Positions 7,300 through 15,742 of a DNA stretch of 64,000 nucleotides are shown here, one piece after another. Under the pieces are notes generated by a model, which saw nothing but the letters and a program-made list of their open reading frames with translations, searched no databases and had not been told where the DNA came from. Each line of letters opens with the position of its first letter. Position 1 is the stretch's first letter. The translations under genes and the position numbers were made by a program. The DNA comes from Adhaeribacter_A terreus (lineage in GTDB: Bacteria > Bacteroidota > Bacteroidia > Cytophagales > Hymenobacteraceae), in the NCBI RefSeq assembly GCF_042657365.1, contig NZ_JBHSKT010000004.1, positions 248,001-312,000 on the forward strand. Reading direction: 5' to 3'.

Positions 7300-8703
7300 T
7301 TAAATATGGATCGCGCGGTTTTCCGTTGCGGCCAAACAGGCTTCTTTCATGGCTTCGGCGTAGGTTGGGTGCGCGTGACTCATGCGGGCCACGTCCTCTG
7401 CCGAGGCACGGAATTCCATGGCGGTTACGGCTTCGGCAATTAAGTCAGCAATGCGCGGACCGATCATGTGCACGCCCAGAATTTCGTCGGTATTCTTATC
7501 GGCTAATACTTTCACGAAACCGTCGGTATCCATAGAAGCTTTGGCGCGGCCGGAGGCTTTGAATGGGAACGAACCGGTTTTGTAGGCGCGGCCCTGCTCT
7601 TTCAGTTGCTCTTCGGTGAAACCCACGCAGGCAACTTCCGGCCAGGTATAAACCACGCCCGGGATCAGGTTGTAGTTGATGTGCGGTTTCTGGCCAGCCA
7701 TATATTCGGCAACCAGCACGCCTTCTTCTTCAGCTTTATGCGCCAGCATCGCGCCACGAACCACATCGCCGATGGCGAAGATACCCGGTACATTGGTTTC
7801 CAGGTGATCGTTTACGGCAATCATGCCACGTTCGCCCATCTGTACACCAGCCGCCTCTAAATTCAGGCCTTCGGTATACGGTTTACGACCGATAGAAACC
7901 AAGCAATAGTCGCCTTCGAAAGTAACAGTTTCACCTTTGGTGTTTTCGGCAGTTACTTTTACGTTTTTACCATCGTTGGTAGCGCCGGTTACTTTGTGCT
8001 GGAAGAAGAATTCAAAGCCTAAGGTTTTCTTCAATACGCGCTGCAGTTCTTTTCCTAAAGCACGGTCCATGGTCGGGATGATGGCATCCATGAATTCTAC
8101 CACGGTAATTTTAGCGCCTAAACGGGCATACACCGAACCCAACTCCAGCCCGATCACGCCGCCGCCAATGATGATCATGTGCTTCGGAATTTCTTTCAGT
8201 CCTAAGGCTTCGGTGGAAGTAATGATGCGTTCTTTATCTACCGGTAAGAAAGGCAGCACAGTTGGTTTGGAGCCGGTTGCGATGATCACTTTCTCGGTTT
8301 CGATTTCCTGACCTTCGCCACTTTCGGAGGCAATTTTGATACGGTTTTTGCTTACAAATGAACCCAGACCGTTAAACACATCGATCTTATTTTTCTTCAT
8401 CAGGTAAGCAATGCCGTCGTTGTTCGATTTGATAACCCCGGCTTTGCGGCTGATCATCTGCTCCAGGTTTACTTTCAGGTTGTCCAGCTCAATGCCGTGC
8501 TCTTTGAAGGTATGCGAAGCGTTATGGAAGTGCTCCGAAGAATCTAAAAGCGCCTTGGAAGGAATACAGCCCACGTTTAAGCAGGTACCACCCAGCACAT
8601 TATATTTTTCGATTATCGCGGTTTTCATTCCCAATTGTGCGCAGCGAATTGCTGCCACGTAGCCTCCAGGACCTGAACCGATTACAGTTACATCGTATTT
8701 CAT
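7300..8703 (-). CDS. lpdA: Dihydrolipoyl dehydrogenase (E3)
   Basis: 467 residues, standard length. It re-oxidises dihydrolipoyl groups of E2 proteins with NAD+. Visible: FAD-binding GSGPGGYVAA near the N-terminus, redox disulfide GGTCLNVGCIPSK, NAD-binding IIGGGVIGLELGSVYARLG, FAD contact IFAIGDVV, and the C-terminal His-Glu dyad in HAHPTYAEAMKEA. ATG at 8703 (MKYDVTVIGSGPGG) is the real start; the open frame upstream runs into a G/C-rich dispersed palindrome. It is the third gene after sucA and sucB, so it most likely serves 2-oxoglutarate dehydrogenase; it could also serve the E1 at 32-34 kb and glycine cleavage. Confidence 0.97.
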   Translation of the reverse strand: MKYDVTVIGSGPGGYVAAIRCAQLGMKTAIIEKYNVLGGTCLNVGCIPSKALLDSSEHFHNASHTFKEHGIELDNLKVNLEQMISRKAGVIKSNNDGIAYLMKKNKIDVFNGLGSFVSKNRIKIASESGEGQEIETEKVIIATGSKPTVLPFLPVDKERIITSTEALGLKEIPKHMIIIGGGVIGLELGSVYARLGAKITVVEFMDAIIPTMDRALGKELQRVLKKTLGFEFFFQHKVTGATNDGKNVKVTAENTKGETVTFEGDYCLVSIGRKPYTEGLNLEAAGVQMGERGMIAVNDHLETNVPGIFAIGDVVRGAMLAHKAEEEGVLVAEYMAGQKPHINYNLIPGVVYTWPEVACVGFTEEQLKEQGRAYKTGSFPFKASGRAKASMDTDGFVKVLADKNTDEILGVHMIGPRIADLIAEAVTAMEFRASAEDVARMSHAHPTYAEAMKEACLAATENRAIHI

Positions 8704-8750
8704 TTTTTTACTTTTTAAAAGATTACTCTTTTTAAACTCTTTTGCGATAC

Positions 8751-8832
8751 TCCCCCTTTGAAGGGGGTAAGGGGGATGTTTTTTGCAAGAAATCAGCACG
8801 TGTAAACACCCCTATGGTCCCCTCAAGGGGAC
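8751..8832. repeat. Paired G/C-rich dispersed palindromes
   Basis: TCCCCCTTTGAAGGGGG followed by TAAGGGGGA at 8751-8775, and ACCCCTATGGTCCCCTCAAG at 8808-8827 extending to 8832, in opposite orientation. This is the C5-TTTG-AAG-G5 element that recurs at 48.9 and 53.7 kb, here in the sucB-lpdA spacer. Confidence 0.75.
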
Positions 8833-8852
8833 AGTATCAGATATTGTAAAAA

Positions 8853-8896
8853 TAAAGAGGAGGAAATTCAGAAAACCTGCCTCCCTCCTCTTTTAT
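8853..8896 (-). terminator. sucB terminator-like hairpin
   Basis: AAGAGGAGG and CCTCCTCTT arms with a T-run on the minus strand just past sucB. It may attenuate transcription into lpdA rather than end it. Confidence 0.65.
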
Positions 8897-8905
8897 CATT
8901 TCAAA

Positions 8906-10516
8906 TTAAACGCCAAGTAAAAGTCTCATTGGATCTTCCAGCAATTCCTTCACGCGTACCAGGAAGCTCACCGACTCACGGCCATCGATTATTCTATGGT
9001 CATAAGAAAGGGCCAGGTACATCATTGGGCGGATCTCAACTTGTCCGTTAATGGCAACCGGGCGCTGCACGATGTTATGCATACCTAAGATTGCGGATTG
9101 CGGCGCGTTGATAATTGGCGTTGACATCATGGAGCCGAAGATACCACCGTTGGTGATGGTGAACGTACCGCCGGTCATTTCGTCGATGCCTAATTTACCG
9201 TCGCGGGCTCTTTTTGCTAAGCGTACTACTTCTTTTTCGATACCATCCAGGCTCAGTTGCTCGGCGTTGCGGATAACCGGAACTACCAGGCCTTTCGGCG
9301 AAGAAACGGCAATGGAAACATCGCAGAAATCGTTGAATACCATTTCACCGTTATCGATCATTGCATTTACCGCCGGCCATTCCTGCAAAGCAACAGTACA
9401 GGCTTTGGTGAAGAACGACATGAAGCCTAAACCAACTTCGTGTTTTTCTTTGAACTTGTCTTTGTACTTGTTCCGGATGTCCATGATCGGCTTCATATCT
9501 ACCTCGTTGAAAGTAGTCAGCATGGCCGTTTCATTTTTCACCTGTACCAAACGACGCGCTACGGTTTTCCGCAGGCTGGTCATTTTCTCACGGCGCTGGT
9601 TGCGGCTTCCTGCTACAGCAGCTGGGGCAGCGGCCGGAGCTGAAGTTGCAGCAGGTTTTGCAGCGGCAGCCGGAGCAGCAGCTGGTTTGACTTGCGCGCC
9701 CATCGCATCTTCTTTGGTAATTCTGCCATCGCGGCCGGAACCTTGAACGTCGGCCGGGTTAATGCCTTTTTCAGAAAGGATTTTGCCAGCAGCTGGCGAA
9801 GGTGTTCCCGAAGCATAAGTTGCAGCGCCGGAAGTTGCCGCTTGCATTGGTTGCGTTTGCGCCGGAGTTGCCGGAGCACTTGGAGCAGCTGTAACGCCAG
9901 CTTGCGCGCCGGTCGTTTCAATTTTGCAGATAACGGCACCAATTTCAATCGTAGAACCTTCCGGAGCAACAATTCTTAAAATACCGGCTGCTTCCGCTGG
10001 CAATTCGAAGGTAGCTTTATCAGATTCCAGTTCGCATAAAACTTCGTCCATAGCAACCTGATCGCCGTCATTTTTCAGCCATTTGGAAATGGTAACTTCG
10101 GTGATGGATTCTCCTACGGCCGGGATCTTGATCTCTTTTACGCCGCCGCCAGTTGCCGGAGCAGAAGCGGGTGTTTGTGGCTGGTTTTGCGCACCTGAAG
10201 ATGGTGTAGCTTCCGCTACCGGCGTGCTTTGCGGATCGGAAACTGTTTTGGTTTCGGTTGGGGCGGCAGAAGTTGCAGCACCATTACCTTCAATACGGCA
10301 CAGTACGCCACCAATTTCTACGGTATCGCCTTCCTGGGCTACAATTCTTAAAATACCGGAAGCTTCGGCTGGTAATTCAAACGTTGCTTTGTCTGATTCC
10401 AGTTCGCAGATGATCTCGTCCATTGCAACCTGGTCGCCGTCTTTTTTCAGCCACTTGGCTATGGTTACTTCGGAAATCGATTCGCCGACAACCGGTACTT
10501 TTACTTCTAATGACAT
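8906..10516 (-). CDS. sucB: 2-oxoglutarate dehydrogenase E2, dihydrolipoyl succinyltransferase, with two lipoyl domains
   Basis: 536 residues. Two lipoyl domains (about residues 1-75 and 125-200) each carry the lipoylation lysine in ELESDKATFELPAEA and are nearly identical over most of their length. They are joined by Ala/Pro/Thr linkers. A peripheral subunit-binding domain (GKILSEKGINPADVQGSGRDGRITKED) and a catalytic domain ending with SYDHRIIDGRESVSF follow. Most bacterial succinyltransferases have one lipoyl domain, so this is a longer version. It transfers succinyl groups to CoA. It lies between sucA and lpdA with about 110 and 200 bp spacers holding repeats and hairpins. Confidence 0.95.
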   Translation of the reverse strand: MSLEVKVPVVGESISEVTIAKWLKKDGDQVAMDEIICELESDKATFELPAEASGILRIVAQEGDTVEIGGVLCRIEGNGAATSAAPTETKTVSDPQSTPVAEATPSSGAQNQPQTPASAPATGGGVKEIKIPAVGESITEVTISKWLKNDGDQVAMDEVLCELESDKATFELPAEAAGILRIVAPEGSTIEIGAVICKIETTGAQAGVTAAPSAPATPAQTQPMQAATSGAATYASGTPSPAAGKILSEKGINPADVQGSGRDGRITKEDAMGAQVKPAAAPAAAAKPAATSAPAAAPAAVAGSRNQRREKMTSLRKTVARRLVQVKNETAMLTTFNEVDMKPIMDIRNKYKDKFKEKHEVGLGFMSFFTKACTVALQEWPAVNAMIDNGEMVFNDFCDVSIAVSSPKGLVVPVIRNAEQLSLDGIEKEVVRLAKRARDGKLGIDEMTGGTFTITNGGIFGSMMSTPIINAPQSAILGMHNIVQRPVAINGQVEIRPMMYLALSYDHRIIDGRESVSFLVRVKELLEDPMRLLLGV

Positions 10517-10564
10517 ATATTTTGCTTTAGAATTAATTCGTTTCTATTTGCTGAAAACCTTCGG

Positions 10565-10594
10565 AAAACGCTATACTTTTTGAGGTAAAAACCA
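10565..10594 (+). repeat. TBR 30-bp repeat, plus-strand member of a palindromic pair
   Basis: AAAACGCTATAC, 11-nt spacer, AAAACCA. It shares 21 bases with a minus-strand copy, making a self-complementary unit. Confidence 0.7.
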
Positions 10595-10603
10595 TAGCGT
10601 TTC
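10574..10603 (-). repeat. TBR 30-bp repeat, minus-strand member of a palindromic pair
   Basis: Minus strand GAAACGCTATGG, 11-nt spacer, AAAAGTA. With the copy at 10565 it can form a hairpin in the sucA-sucB spacer. Confidence 0.7.
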
Positions 10604-10625
10604 CTTCGGGAAATATTCTTTGAAA

Positions 10626-13379
10626 TTACAGAGCGAACGCGCGTTCTACGATTTCCTTTTGCTCTTTCTGGTGTACTTTATTATAGCCGGTAGCCGGAGA
10701 AGAACTTGCTTTACGGGAGATCACATCTACCACTTCAGAACGCATCGCATTCAGGATGTACATCCAGCCGCCCATGTTTTGTGGTTCTTCCTGTACCCAA
10801 TACACTTTCGCACCTTTGTATTTGCTTAACTCAGTAGCTAATTGCGTTTTCGGGAACGGATGCAGCTGCTCCATACGCACGATGGCTACGTCTTTGCGCT
10901 TGTTTTTCTGTTGTTCCTCCAATAAATCGAAGTACACTTTTCCGGTGCAAAGCAATACCGTTTTCACCGATTTCGCAGTAGCAAAATCATCGCCGATCAC
11001 TTCGCGGAAACTGCCTTTGGTAAACTCTTCAACTTTAGAAGAAACCAACGGATGGCGCAGCAACGATTTCGGCGACATGTTCACGCAAGGCTTGCGGAAA
11101 GGCAAAGCCAATTGGCGGCGCAGCATGTGGAAGAAGTTGGCCGGCGTGGTGATGTTCGTTACGAAAATGTTGTATTCGGCAGCAAGTTGCAGGAAGCGTT
11201 CCGGACGGGCGTTGGAGTGTTCCGGACCTTGTCCTTCGTAGCCGTGCGGTAACAGCATAACTACGCCGTTCATACGCTGCCATTTCGATTCGGTGGAAGT
11301 TACGAACTGGTCGATCATAACCTGCGCACCGTTGGCGAAATCTCCGAACTGCGCTTCCCAGATTACCAACGCATTCGGGTTGGCCATGGCGTAACCGAAT
11401 TCGAATCCTAAAACGCCGTACTCAGAAAGCAGGGAGTTGTAGATATGCAGTTGCGCCTGTTTTTCGGCGATGTTGTTCAGGCTGTTGTATGGCGCACTGG
11501 TGTTGGCATCGTGGAAAACAGCGTGACGGTGCGAGAAGGTACCGCGCTGCACATCCTGACCGCTTAAACGCACAATTTTATTTTCCAGCAAGATAGAACC
11601 GTAAGCCAGTAATTCAGCGGCGGCCCAGTTCAGGGTTTTGCTGCCGAAGAACATATCCTGGCGGTCTTTCAGCAGCTTTTCGATCTGTTTCAGCGGTTTA
11701 TAACCTTCCGGAACTACCGTTAAGGCCTTGCCAACTTTATCGATCACTTCCTGCGAAACCCCCGTTTCCGGCGATTTCTCGAAATCTTCCGGCTTGGAGC
11801 GGCGTAATTCCTGCCACTCTTTTTCCATGCTCTGGTAATTATATGGCAGCGGTTTTTGCTTTACCATATCCAGGCGGGCCTGCAGTGTATCGCGGAATTG
11901 TTTGTCCATCTCCTCGGCCAGTTTCGCATCGATCTCGCCGCGGTTGATCAGCGTTTCGTTGTAAACTTCGCGCGGGTTTTTGTGGCGGGAAATCAGGTTA
12001 TAAAGCGAAGGCTGCGTGAATTTCGGTTCATCGGCTTCGTTGTGTCCGTGACGACGGTAGCAAACCATATCTACAAAGATATCGGCATGGAACATCTGGC
12101 GGTATTCGGTTGCCAGACGTACTGCGAAAACTACTGCTTCCGGATCGTCGCCGTTTACGTGCAGCACCGGGGCATCGATAATTTTCGCTAAGTCAGTTGA
12201 ATAAATTGAGGTACGCGCATCTTCGAAATCGGTGGTGAAACCAACCTGGTTGTTAATTACAAAGTGCAGCGTACCGCCGGTTTTGTAACCTTCCAGCTGG
12301 CTCATCTGCGTTACTTCGTAGCCAATTCCCTGGCCGGCAACAGCCGCATCGCCGTGAATTAAGATCGGCAGAATTTTATTGTAATCTTTGCCATACATGG
12401 TATCGAGTTTCGCGCGAACGAAGCCTTCCACCACCGGGTTTACCGCCTCTAGGTGCGATGGGTTCGGAGCCAGTTTCAGATTAACTTTATAGCCTCTGGC
12501 AGTTTCAATTTCGGAGCTGTAACCCATGTGGTATTTCACGTCGCCATCGCCCATGGTCAGATCCGGAACGGCAGTGCCTTCAAATTCGGAGAAGATCTGC
12601 TCGTAGGTTTTACCCATGGTGTTCGCCAGCACGTTCAGACGTCCGCGGTGCGCCATGCCAATAACTACTTCCTCAACTCCCAGTTCAGCCCCTTTATCGA
12701 TAATCGCATCCAAAGCCGGAATCGTAGTTTCGCCACCTTCCAATGAGAAGCGTTTCTGGCCTAAGAATTTGGTATGCAGGAAGTTTTCGAACACAACCGC
12801 TTCGTTCAGTTTAGAAAGAATGCGTTTTTTGTATTCGATGCCCGGGTTGAAGCTTAATGAATCTTTCTCGATCTTTTCCTGGATCCAGGCCAGCACTTTC
12901 GGGTCGCGGATGTACATGTACTCGAAACCGATAGTGCGCTCGTAGATTTTCTGTAGAGCAGCTACAATATCTTTTAAAGGAGCTGCGCCAATGCCGATCA
13001 AATTGCCAGCCTGGAAAGTTGTATTCAGATCGGCATCGGAAAGACCGAAATCTTTCAGATCGAGCATGGCGTGACGGTCTTTGCGTTCGCGAACCGGGTT
13101 GGTTTTAGAGCGTAAGTGGCCCCGCGAACGATAGGCTTGGATAAGCTGATAAACTTTAACTTCCTTATCGGAAACGGTTGGCGCGCCAGCGGCGGCACCT
13201 GGCTTGGCCGCTACAGCAGTTTCATGGCCATTTTCTGACGGGTAATTTTGCGAAAATTCGAAACCTTCGAAGAATTTGCGCCAGCCGAAATCTACGGCTT
13301 CCGGATCCTGCTGATAAGCTTTGTAGAGCTCATCGATGTAGGCTCCGTGGGCATTTGCGATATATGAATACTGATCCAT
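10626..13379 (-). CDS. sucA: 2-oxoglutarate dehydrogenase E1 component
   Basis: 917 residues, normal for the thiamine-diphosphate E1 of the TCA cycle. Recognised segments: N-terminal anchor region, EVVIGMAHRGRLNVLANTMG, GDAAVAGQGIGYE, FVINNQVGFTT, ThDP/Mg motif region HVNGDDPEAV, CYRRHGHNEADEPKFTQP, SGQDVQRGTFSHRHAV and PHGYEGQGPEHSNARPERFLQL. It decarboxylates 2-oxoglutarate and passes the succinyl group to SucB lipoyl domains. First gene of sucA-sucB-lpdA; the promoter candidate lies about 30 bp upstream of the ATG. Confidence 0.98.
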   Translation of the reverse strand: MDQYSYIANAHGAYIDELYKAYQQDPEAVDFGWRKFFEGFEFSQNYPSENGHETAVAAKPGAAAGAPTVSDKEVKVYQLIQAYRSRGHLRSKTNPVRERKDRHAMLDLKDFGLSDADLNTTFQAGNLIGIGAAPLKDIVAALQKIYERTIGFEYMYIRDPKVLAWIQEKIEKDSLSFNPGIEYKKRILSKLNEAVVFENFLHTKFLGQKRFSLEGGETTIPALDAIIDKGAELGVEEVVIGMAHRGRLNVLANTMGKTYEQIFSEFEGTAVPDLTMGDGDVKYHMGYSSEIETARGYKVNLKLAPNPSHLEAVNPVVEGFVRAKLDTMYGKDYNKILPILIHGDAAVAGQGIGYEVTQMSQLEGYKTGGTLHFVINNQVGFTTDFEDARTSIYSTDLAKIIDAPVLHVNGDDPEAVVFAVRLATEYRQMFHADIFVDMVCYRRHGHNEADEPKFTQPSLYNLISRHKNPREVYNETLINRGEIDAKLAEEMDKQFRDTLQARLDMVKQKPLPYNYQSMEKEWQELRRSKPEDFEKSPETGVSQEVIDKVGKALTVVPEGYKPLKQIEKLLKDRQDMFFGSKTLNWAAAELLAYGSILLENKIVRLSGQDVQRGTFSHRHAVFHDANTSAPYNSLNNIAEKQAQLHIYNSLLSEYGVLGFEFGYAMANPNALVIWEAQFGDFANGAQVMIDQFVTSTESKWQRMNGVVMLLPHGYEGQGPEHSNARPERFLQLAAEYNIFVTNITTPANFFHMLRRQLALPFRKPCVNMSPKSLLRHPLVSSKVEEFTKGSFREVIGDDFATAKSVKTVLLCTGKVYFDLLEEQQKNKRKDVAIVRMEQLHPFPKTQLATELSKYKGAKVYWVQEEPQNMGGWMYILNAMRSEVVDVISRKASSSPATGYNKVHQKEQKEIVERAFAL

Positions 13380-13408
13380 GCGGAGTTGATTTGGTAAGTA
13401 GTTGAGGG

Positions 13409-13416
13409 CAAAGATA
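13409..13416 (-). promoter_or_regulatory. Candidate sucA promoter, -7 box TATCTTTG
   Basis: Minus strand TATCTTTGC fits the Bacteroidota -7 consensus TAnnTTTG, 30 bp before the sucA ATG. I do not see a convincing -33 TTG at the right distance. Confidence 0.5.
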
Positions 13417-13486
13417 CTAATTACCTATATTACTTTAAAATACATATTCGCATTAACAAATAAACCTGATAATCAACAAAATTAAA

Positions 13487-13530
13487 ACCATACTATTTGA
13501 AAATTTCTTTCAAAACGGTATGGTTTTAAG
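13487..13530 (-). terminator. Terminator candidate of the PRC-barrel gene
   Basis: Minus strand AAAACCATAC and GTATGGTTTT arms with flanking T. The right arm is the 5' block of a TBR copy. Confidence 0.5.
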
Positions 13531-13541
13531 ACAAAAAAGTA
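13512..13541 (+). repeat. TBR 30-bp repeat
   Basis: AAAACGGTATGG, 11-nt spacer, AAAAGTA, just past the PRC-barrel gene stop. Confidence 0.8.
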
Positions 13542-13548
13542 AAGCCGC

Positions 13549-14187
13549 TTACAGACCTATGGCGCGGCGCTTTAAATGCTGAAATTCTTCATCGGTTAAA
13601 ATTCCTTTTTCCCGCATCTGCACCAAACGTTCAATAGTGTCGAGGTCGTGATGAACCGGGTTGGTATTGGCCGCAGAACGATCGTAGAATTTGCGTTCGT
13701 CGAAGTATTCGTGCTTGTAGAAATCGGTTGGAATGGGCAGGTTGCTTTGCTCGGTTATTGGCGTTTGCTGTTTGTTCGGGTTGATCATGGTTTCGCGCAG
13801 CAACCTTTCGTACTCGGGCACCACGGCACCGCCGGCATAAAGCGGGTAACGCGGCAGGGTCATCTGGTCGAGGTGGTTTACGAAAACTTTATCACCTTCT
13901 TCCTGCAACCTCGCCGAACCGATAGGAACCAGCAAATGATGGTCCGGATTATCGTGGATCAGATCTTTATCGATCTCTACATCGAGGTAACGCACTTTCA
14001 TCAGGGTTTCGTCTACGATCAGATCGTCAACCACGCCTAATTTCCGGCCGTCGGCGCCCATCACTTCCCAGCCGCGCACATCGAGGTTATCTTTGGCAAC
14101 TTTAAAATTCTTCAGCGTTTTCAGCGGCGATAACGTGGAACCCGGATCGCCGGTAAAGTTAGTATCATCAGAGTATTGTGTGGTCAT
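13549..14187 (-). CDS. PRC-barrel protein with C-terminal SHOCT domain
   Basis: 212 residues. Residues about 30-115 (VRGWEVMGADGRKLGVVDDLIVDE, RYLDVEID, HHLLVPIGSARL) form a PRC-barrel like that of the photosynthetic reaction-centre H subunit. The last 30 residues (LDTIERLVQMREKGILTDEEFQHLKRRAIGL) match the short SHOCT oligomerisation motif. The middle is Tyr/Pro-rich. Such proteins are common in Bacteroidota and often associated with stress or desiccation genes; no enzymatic role is apparent. It lies 5' of sucA but is separated by a terminator, so is probably a separate unit. Confidence 0.85.
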   Translation of the reverse strand: MTTQYSDDTNFTGDPGSTLSPLKTLKNFKVAKDNLDVRGWEVMGADGRKLGVVDDLIVDETLMKVRYLDVEIDKDLIHDNPDHHLLVPIGSARLQEEGDKVFVNHLDQMTLPRYPLYAGGAVVPEYERLLRETMINPNKQQTPITEQSNLPIPTDFYKHEYFDERKFYDRSAANTNPVHHDLDTIERLVQMREKGILTDEEFQHLKRRAIGL

Positions 14188-14249
14188 GTTTTTCGATTTT
14201 TCGATTGTTGGAGATTCAATGATTCGATCTTATTCTTGGTTGAAGCCGG

Positions 14250-14279
14250 CAGTTTTCAGGCGTAAAATCCTATCGTTTT
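14250..14279 (-). repeat. TBR 30-bp repeat
   Basis: Minus strand AAAACGATAGGA, 11-nt spacer, AAAACTG, upstream of the PRC-barrel gene. Confidence 0.8.
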
Positions 14280-14332
14280 TTACAACGGGAAATAGTTAAT
14301 CTGTAAACTTCAGCGGAAACGAAGCCAGAAGA

Positions 14333-14530
14333 TCAGGTGCGGTAAATGGGTTCTTCGTGGGTAATAAGCATGCCAACCGGCGCTTTTTCCAGGTTTTTAT
14401 CCTGTTCGTATTGCGTGGTATCCTGAAAGAAGAATTTGTAAACCGCCCAGCCAATTAAAGCCAGCAGAATAAGCAATAAGATCCAGCCCCAGCCAGAGTT
14501 TTTTTTGCGTTCGATGTTGATCTCAGCCAT
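14333..14530 (-). CDS. Small single-pass membrane protein
   Basis: 65 residues, not recognised. The sequence MAEINIERKKNSGWGW precedes a transmembrane helix (WILLLILLALIGWAVYKFFF, about 16-35) and a polar tail. The ATG at 14530 is far more plausible than the 59-residue in-frame extension, which crosses a TBR copy. It probably sits in the inner membrane with the tail in the periplasm. Confidence 0.7.
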   Translation of the reverse strand: MAEINIERKKNSGWGWILLLILLALIGWAVYKFFFQDTTQYEQDKNLEKAPVGMLITHEEPIYRT

Positions 14531-14576
14531 AGTTTTATGTTGTGTATAGAAGCTGCGCCGCAAGTTTTTTGGTTTG

Positions 14577-14606
14577 AAAACGATAGGGTTTGCGACTGAA
14601 AAAGTA
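14577..14606 (+). repeat. TBR 30-bp repeat
   Basis: AAAACGATAGGG, 11-nt spacer, AAAAGTA. Confidence 0.8.
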
Positions 14607-14846
14607 CTGTTTCTACGGGGTAAAAGCGTTCGGGTTTTTGCCAGATTTGGAAATTTGAAGATTTGAAAATTTGAAGATGAGACCGGGTATTTTGGCTGAT
14701 TAATCAAATTGCAAGCCCTTGCTTTTTTTGATTCCGCAAATCCCTTTTACCTTTATTAAAGATTTGGTTTGAGCCAGGATTCTTAACTTTTAAGTACACA
14801 ATTGCGAATAACCATTTCCAAATCTTCAAATTTTCAAATTAATAGC

Positions 14847-15239
14847 ATGCGCCGCCAGCCACTTCGTTTCGGACTTTATCCCTGGTTTCCTGAACACGGG
14901 TACACCTACATTCACCCCGCCAACCGCCGCGATTTTGAAGATATTCAGCCGGCCGGCAAAGTGTTCGAGTTGCTGGAAACTGCCAACGGCTGGCTGCTGC
15001 TTCGTTACCAAGACCGCCAATACAAAGTAAAACCCGAGCTTTTCACGGAAGTAGATCAGCCGCCTCTGCGCTATGGCGATTTCGTACGCGTGCAAAACCA
15101 ACCCGAAATTCCGGATTACCCCGCCGAAGTAAACGATATATTCTGGAACGAACGCGAAGGCCGGGCTTACTACGGTCTGGTGATGCGCAAACGCAAACTA
15201 CCAGGCATTTTTGGCGAAGAAGATCTGGTGAAAGTGTGA
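14847..15239 (+). CDS. Conserved-looking hypothetical protein (FGLYPWFPEHG type)
   Basis: 130 residues from the ATG at 14847. Begins MRRQPLRFGLYPWFPEHGYTYIHP and continues with compact strands (NGWLLLRYQDRQYKVKPELF, YGDFVRVQN, NDIFWNEREGRAYYGLVMRKRK). No signal or membrane segment. A small SH3-like beta fold is possible (inference). I do not recognise a named family. The frame remains open to a TTG at 14802, but the ATG gives the better start. Confidence 0.65.
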   Translation: MRRQPLRFGLYPWFPEHGYTYIHPANRRDFEDIQPAGKVFELLETANGWLLLRYQDRQYKVKPELFTEVDQPPLRYGDFVRVQNQPEIPDYPAEVNDIFWNEREGRAYYGLVMRKRKLPGIFGEEDLVKV

Positions 15240-15742
15240 CCCCACCCCGCCCCTCCCCTAATTCAGGGGGGGGAGATTTTTGTCTGAACACGATTTTCAG
15301 GATTTTTGAGATTTACAGGATTTCAATTGCCCATGGTTTTAGCCATGGGATTCTGCAATTTTTCCATTTCGGCTTTAGCCAAATTACACTTTCCCTCCTA
15401 TTTATTATTTAAGCTGAAGCCAATTATCAGCTGCTGTGCTCCCCTGACTAATGCCAGGGGCAATTCAATTCTATAATTCTGATTTTACTAATCATAGTTC
15501 AAAGCAAAAACGCTATGGTTTTAAGCACAAAAAGTCAAAAAGAAGCAGAAACCAAAAGTTCCCCGCCTGGACAGTAGGGGTTAGGAGTGGTTGATTTCAC
15601 GTTAGCCGATAAACCTGACAATCATTTAAATCCCATAAATCGTGTTCAGACAAAAACTCTTTTGAATTAACTTTTGGAGGCGTTAACAATTCCCTTAAAC
15701 TTCGTATAAAACTGCAAACCGAAGTCTAAAAATTTCTGACCT
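15240..15742. repeat. Composite dispersed-repeat block, no gene
   Basis: Contains in order: a CCTCCCC/GGGG palindrome (about 15250-15277); a GTCTGAACACGATTTTCAGG element (15281-15300) continuing with gatttacaggattt; a CCCATGG/CCATGGG hairpin (about 15331-15352); a TBR copy; a GCCTGGACAGTAGGGG element with CACGTTAGCCGATAAACCTG; and an inverted copy of the TCTGAACACGATTT element near 15635. The same modules recur at 22.28-22.72 kb. Confidence 0.75.
15507..15536 (+). repeat. TBR 30-bp repeat
   Basis: AAAACGCTATGG, 11-nt spacer, AAAAGTC. Confidence 0.85.

Noticed and set aside
15240..15742. Possible tRNA or riboswitch in the gene-free block before cbpA
   Set aside because: The hairpins are explained by dispersed repeats; no cloverleaf, T-loop or known riboswitch core is visible.
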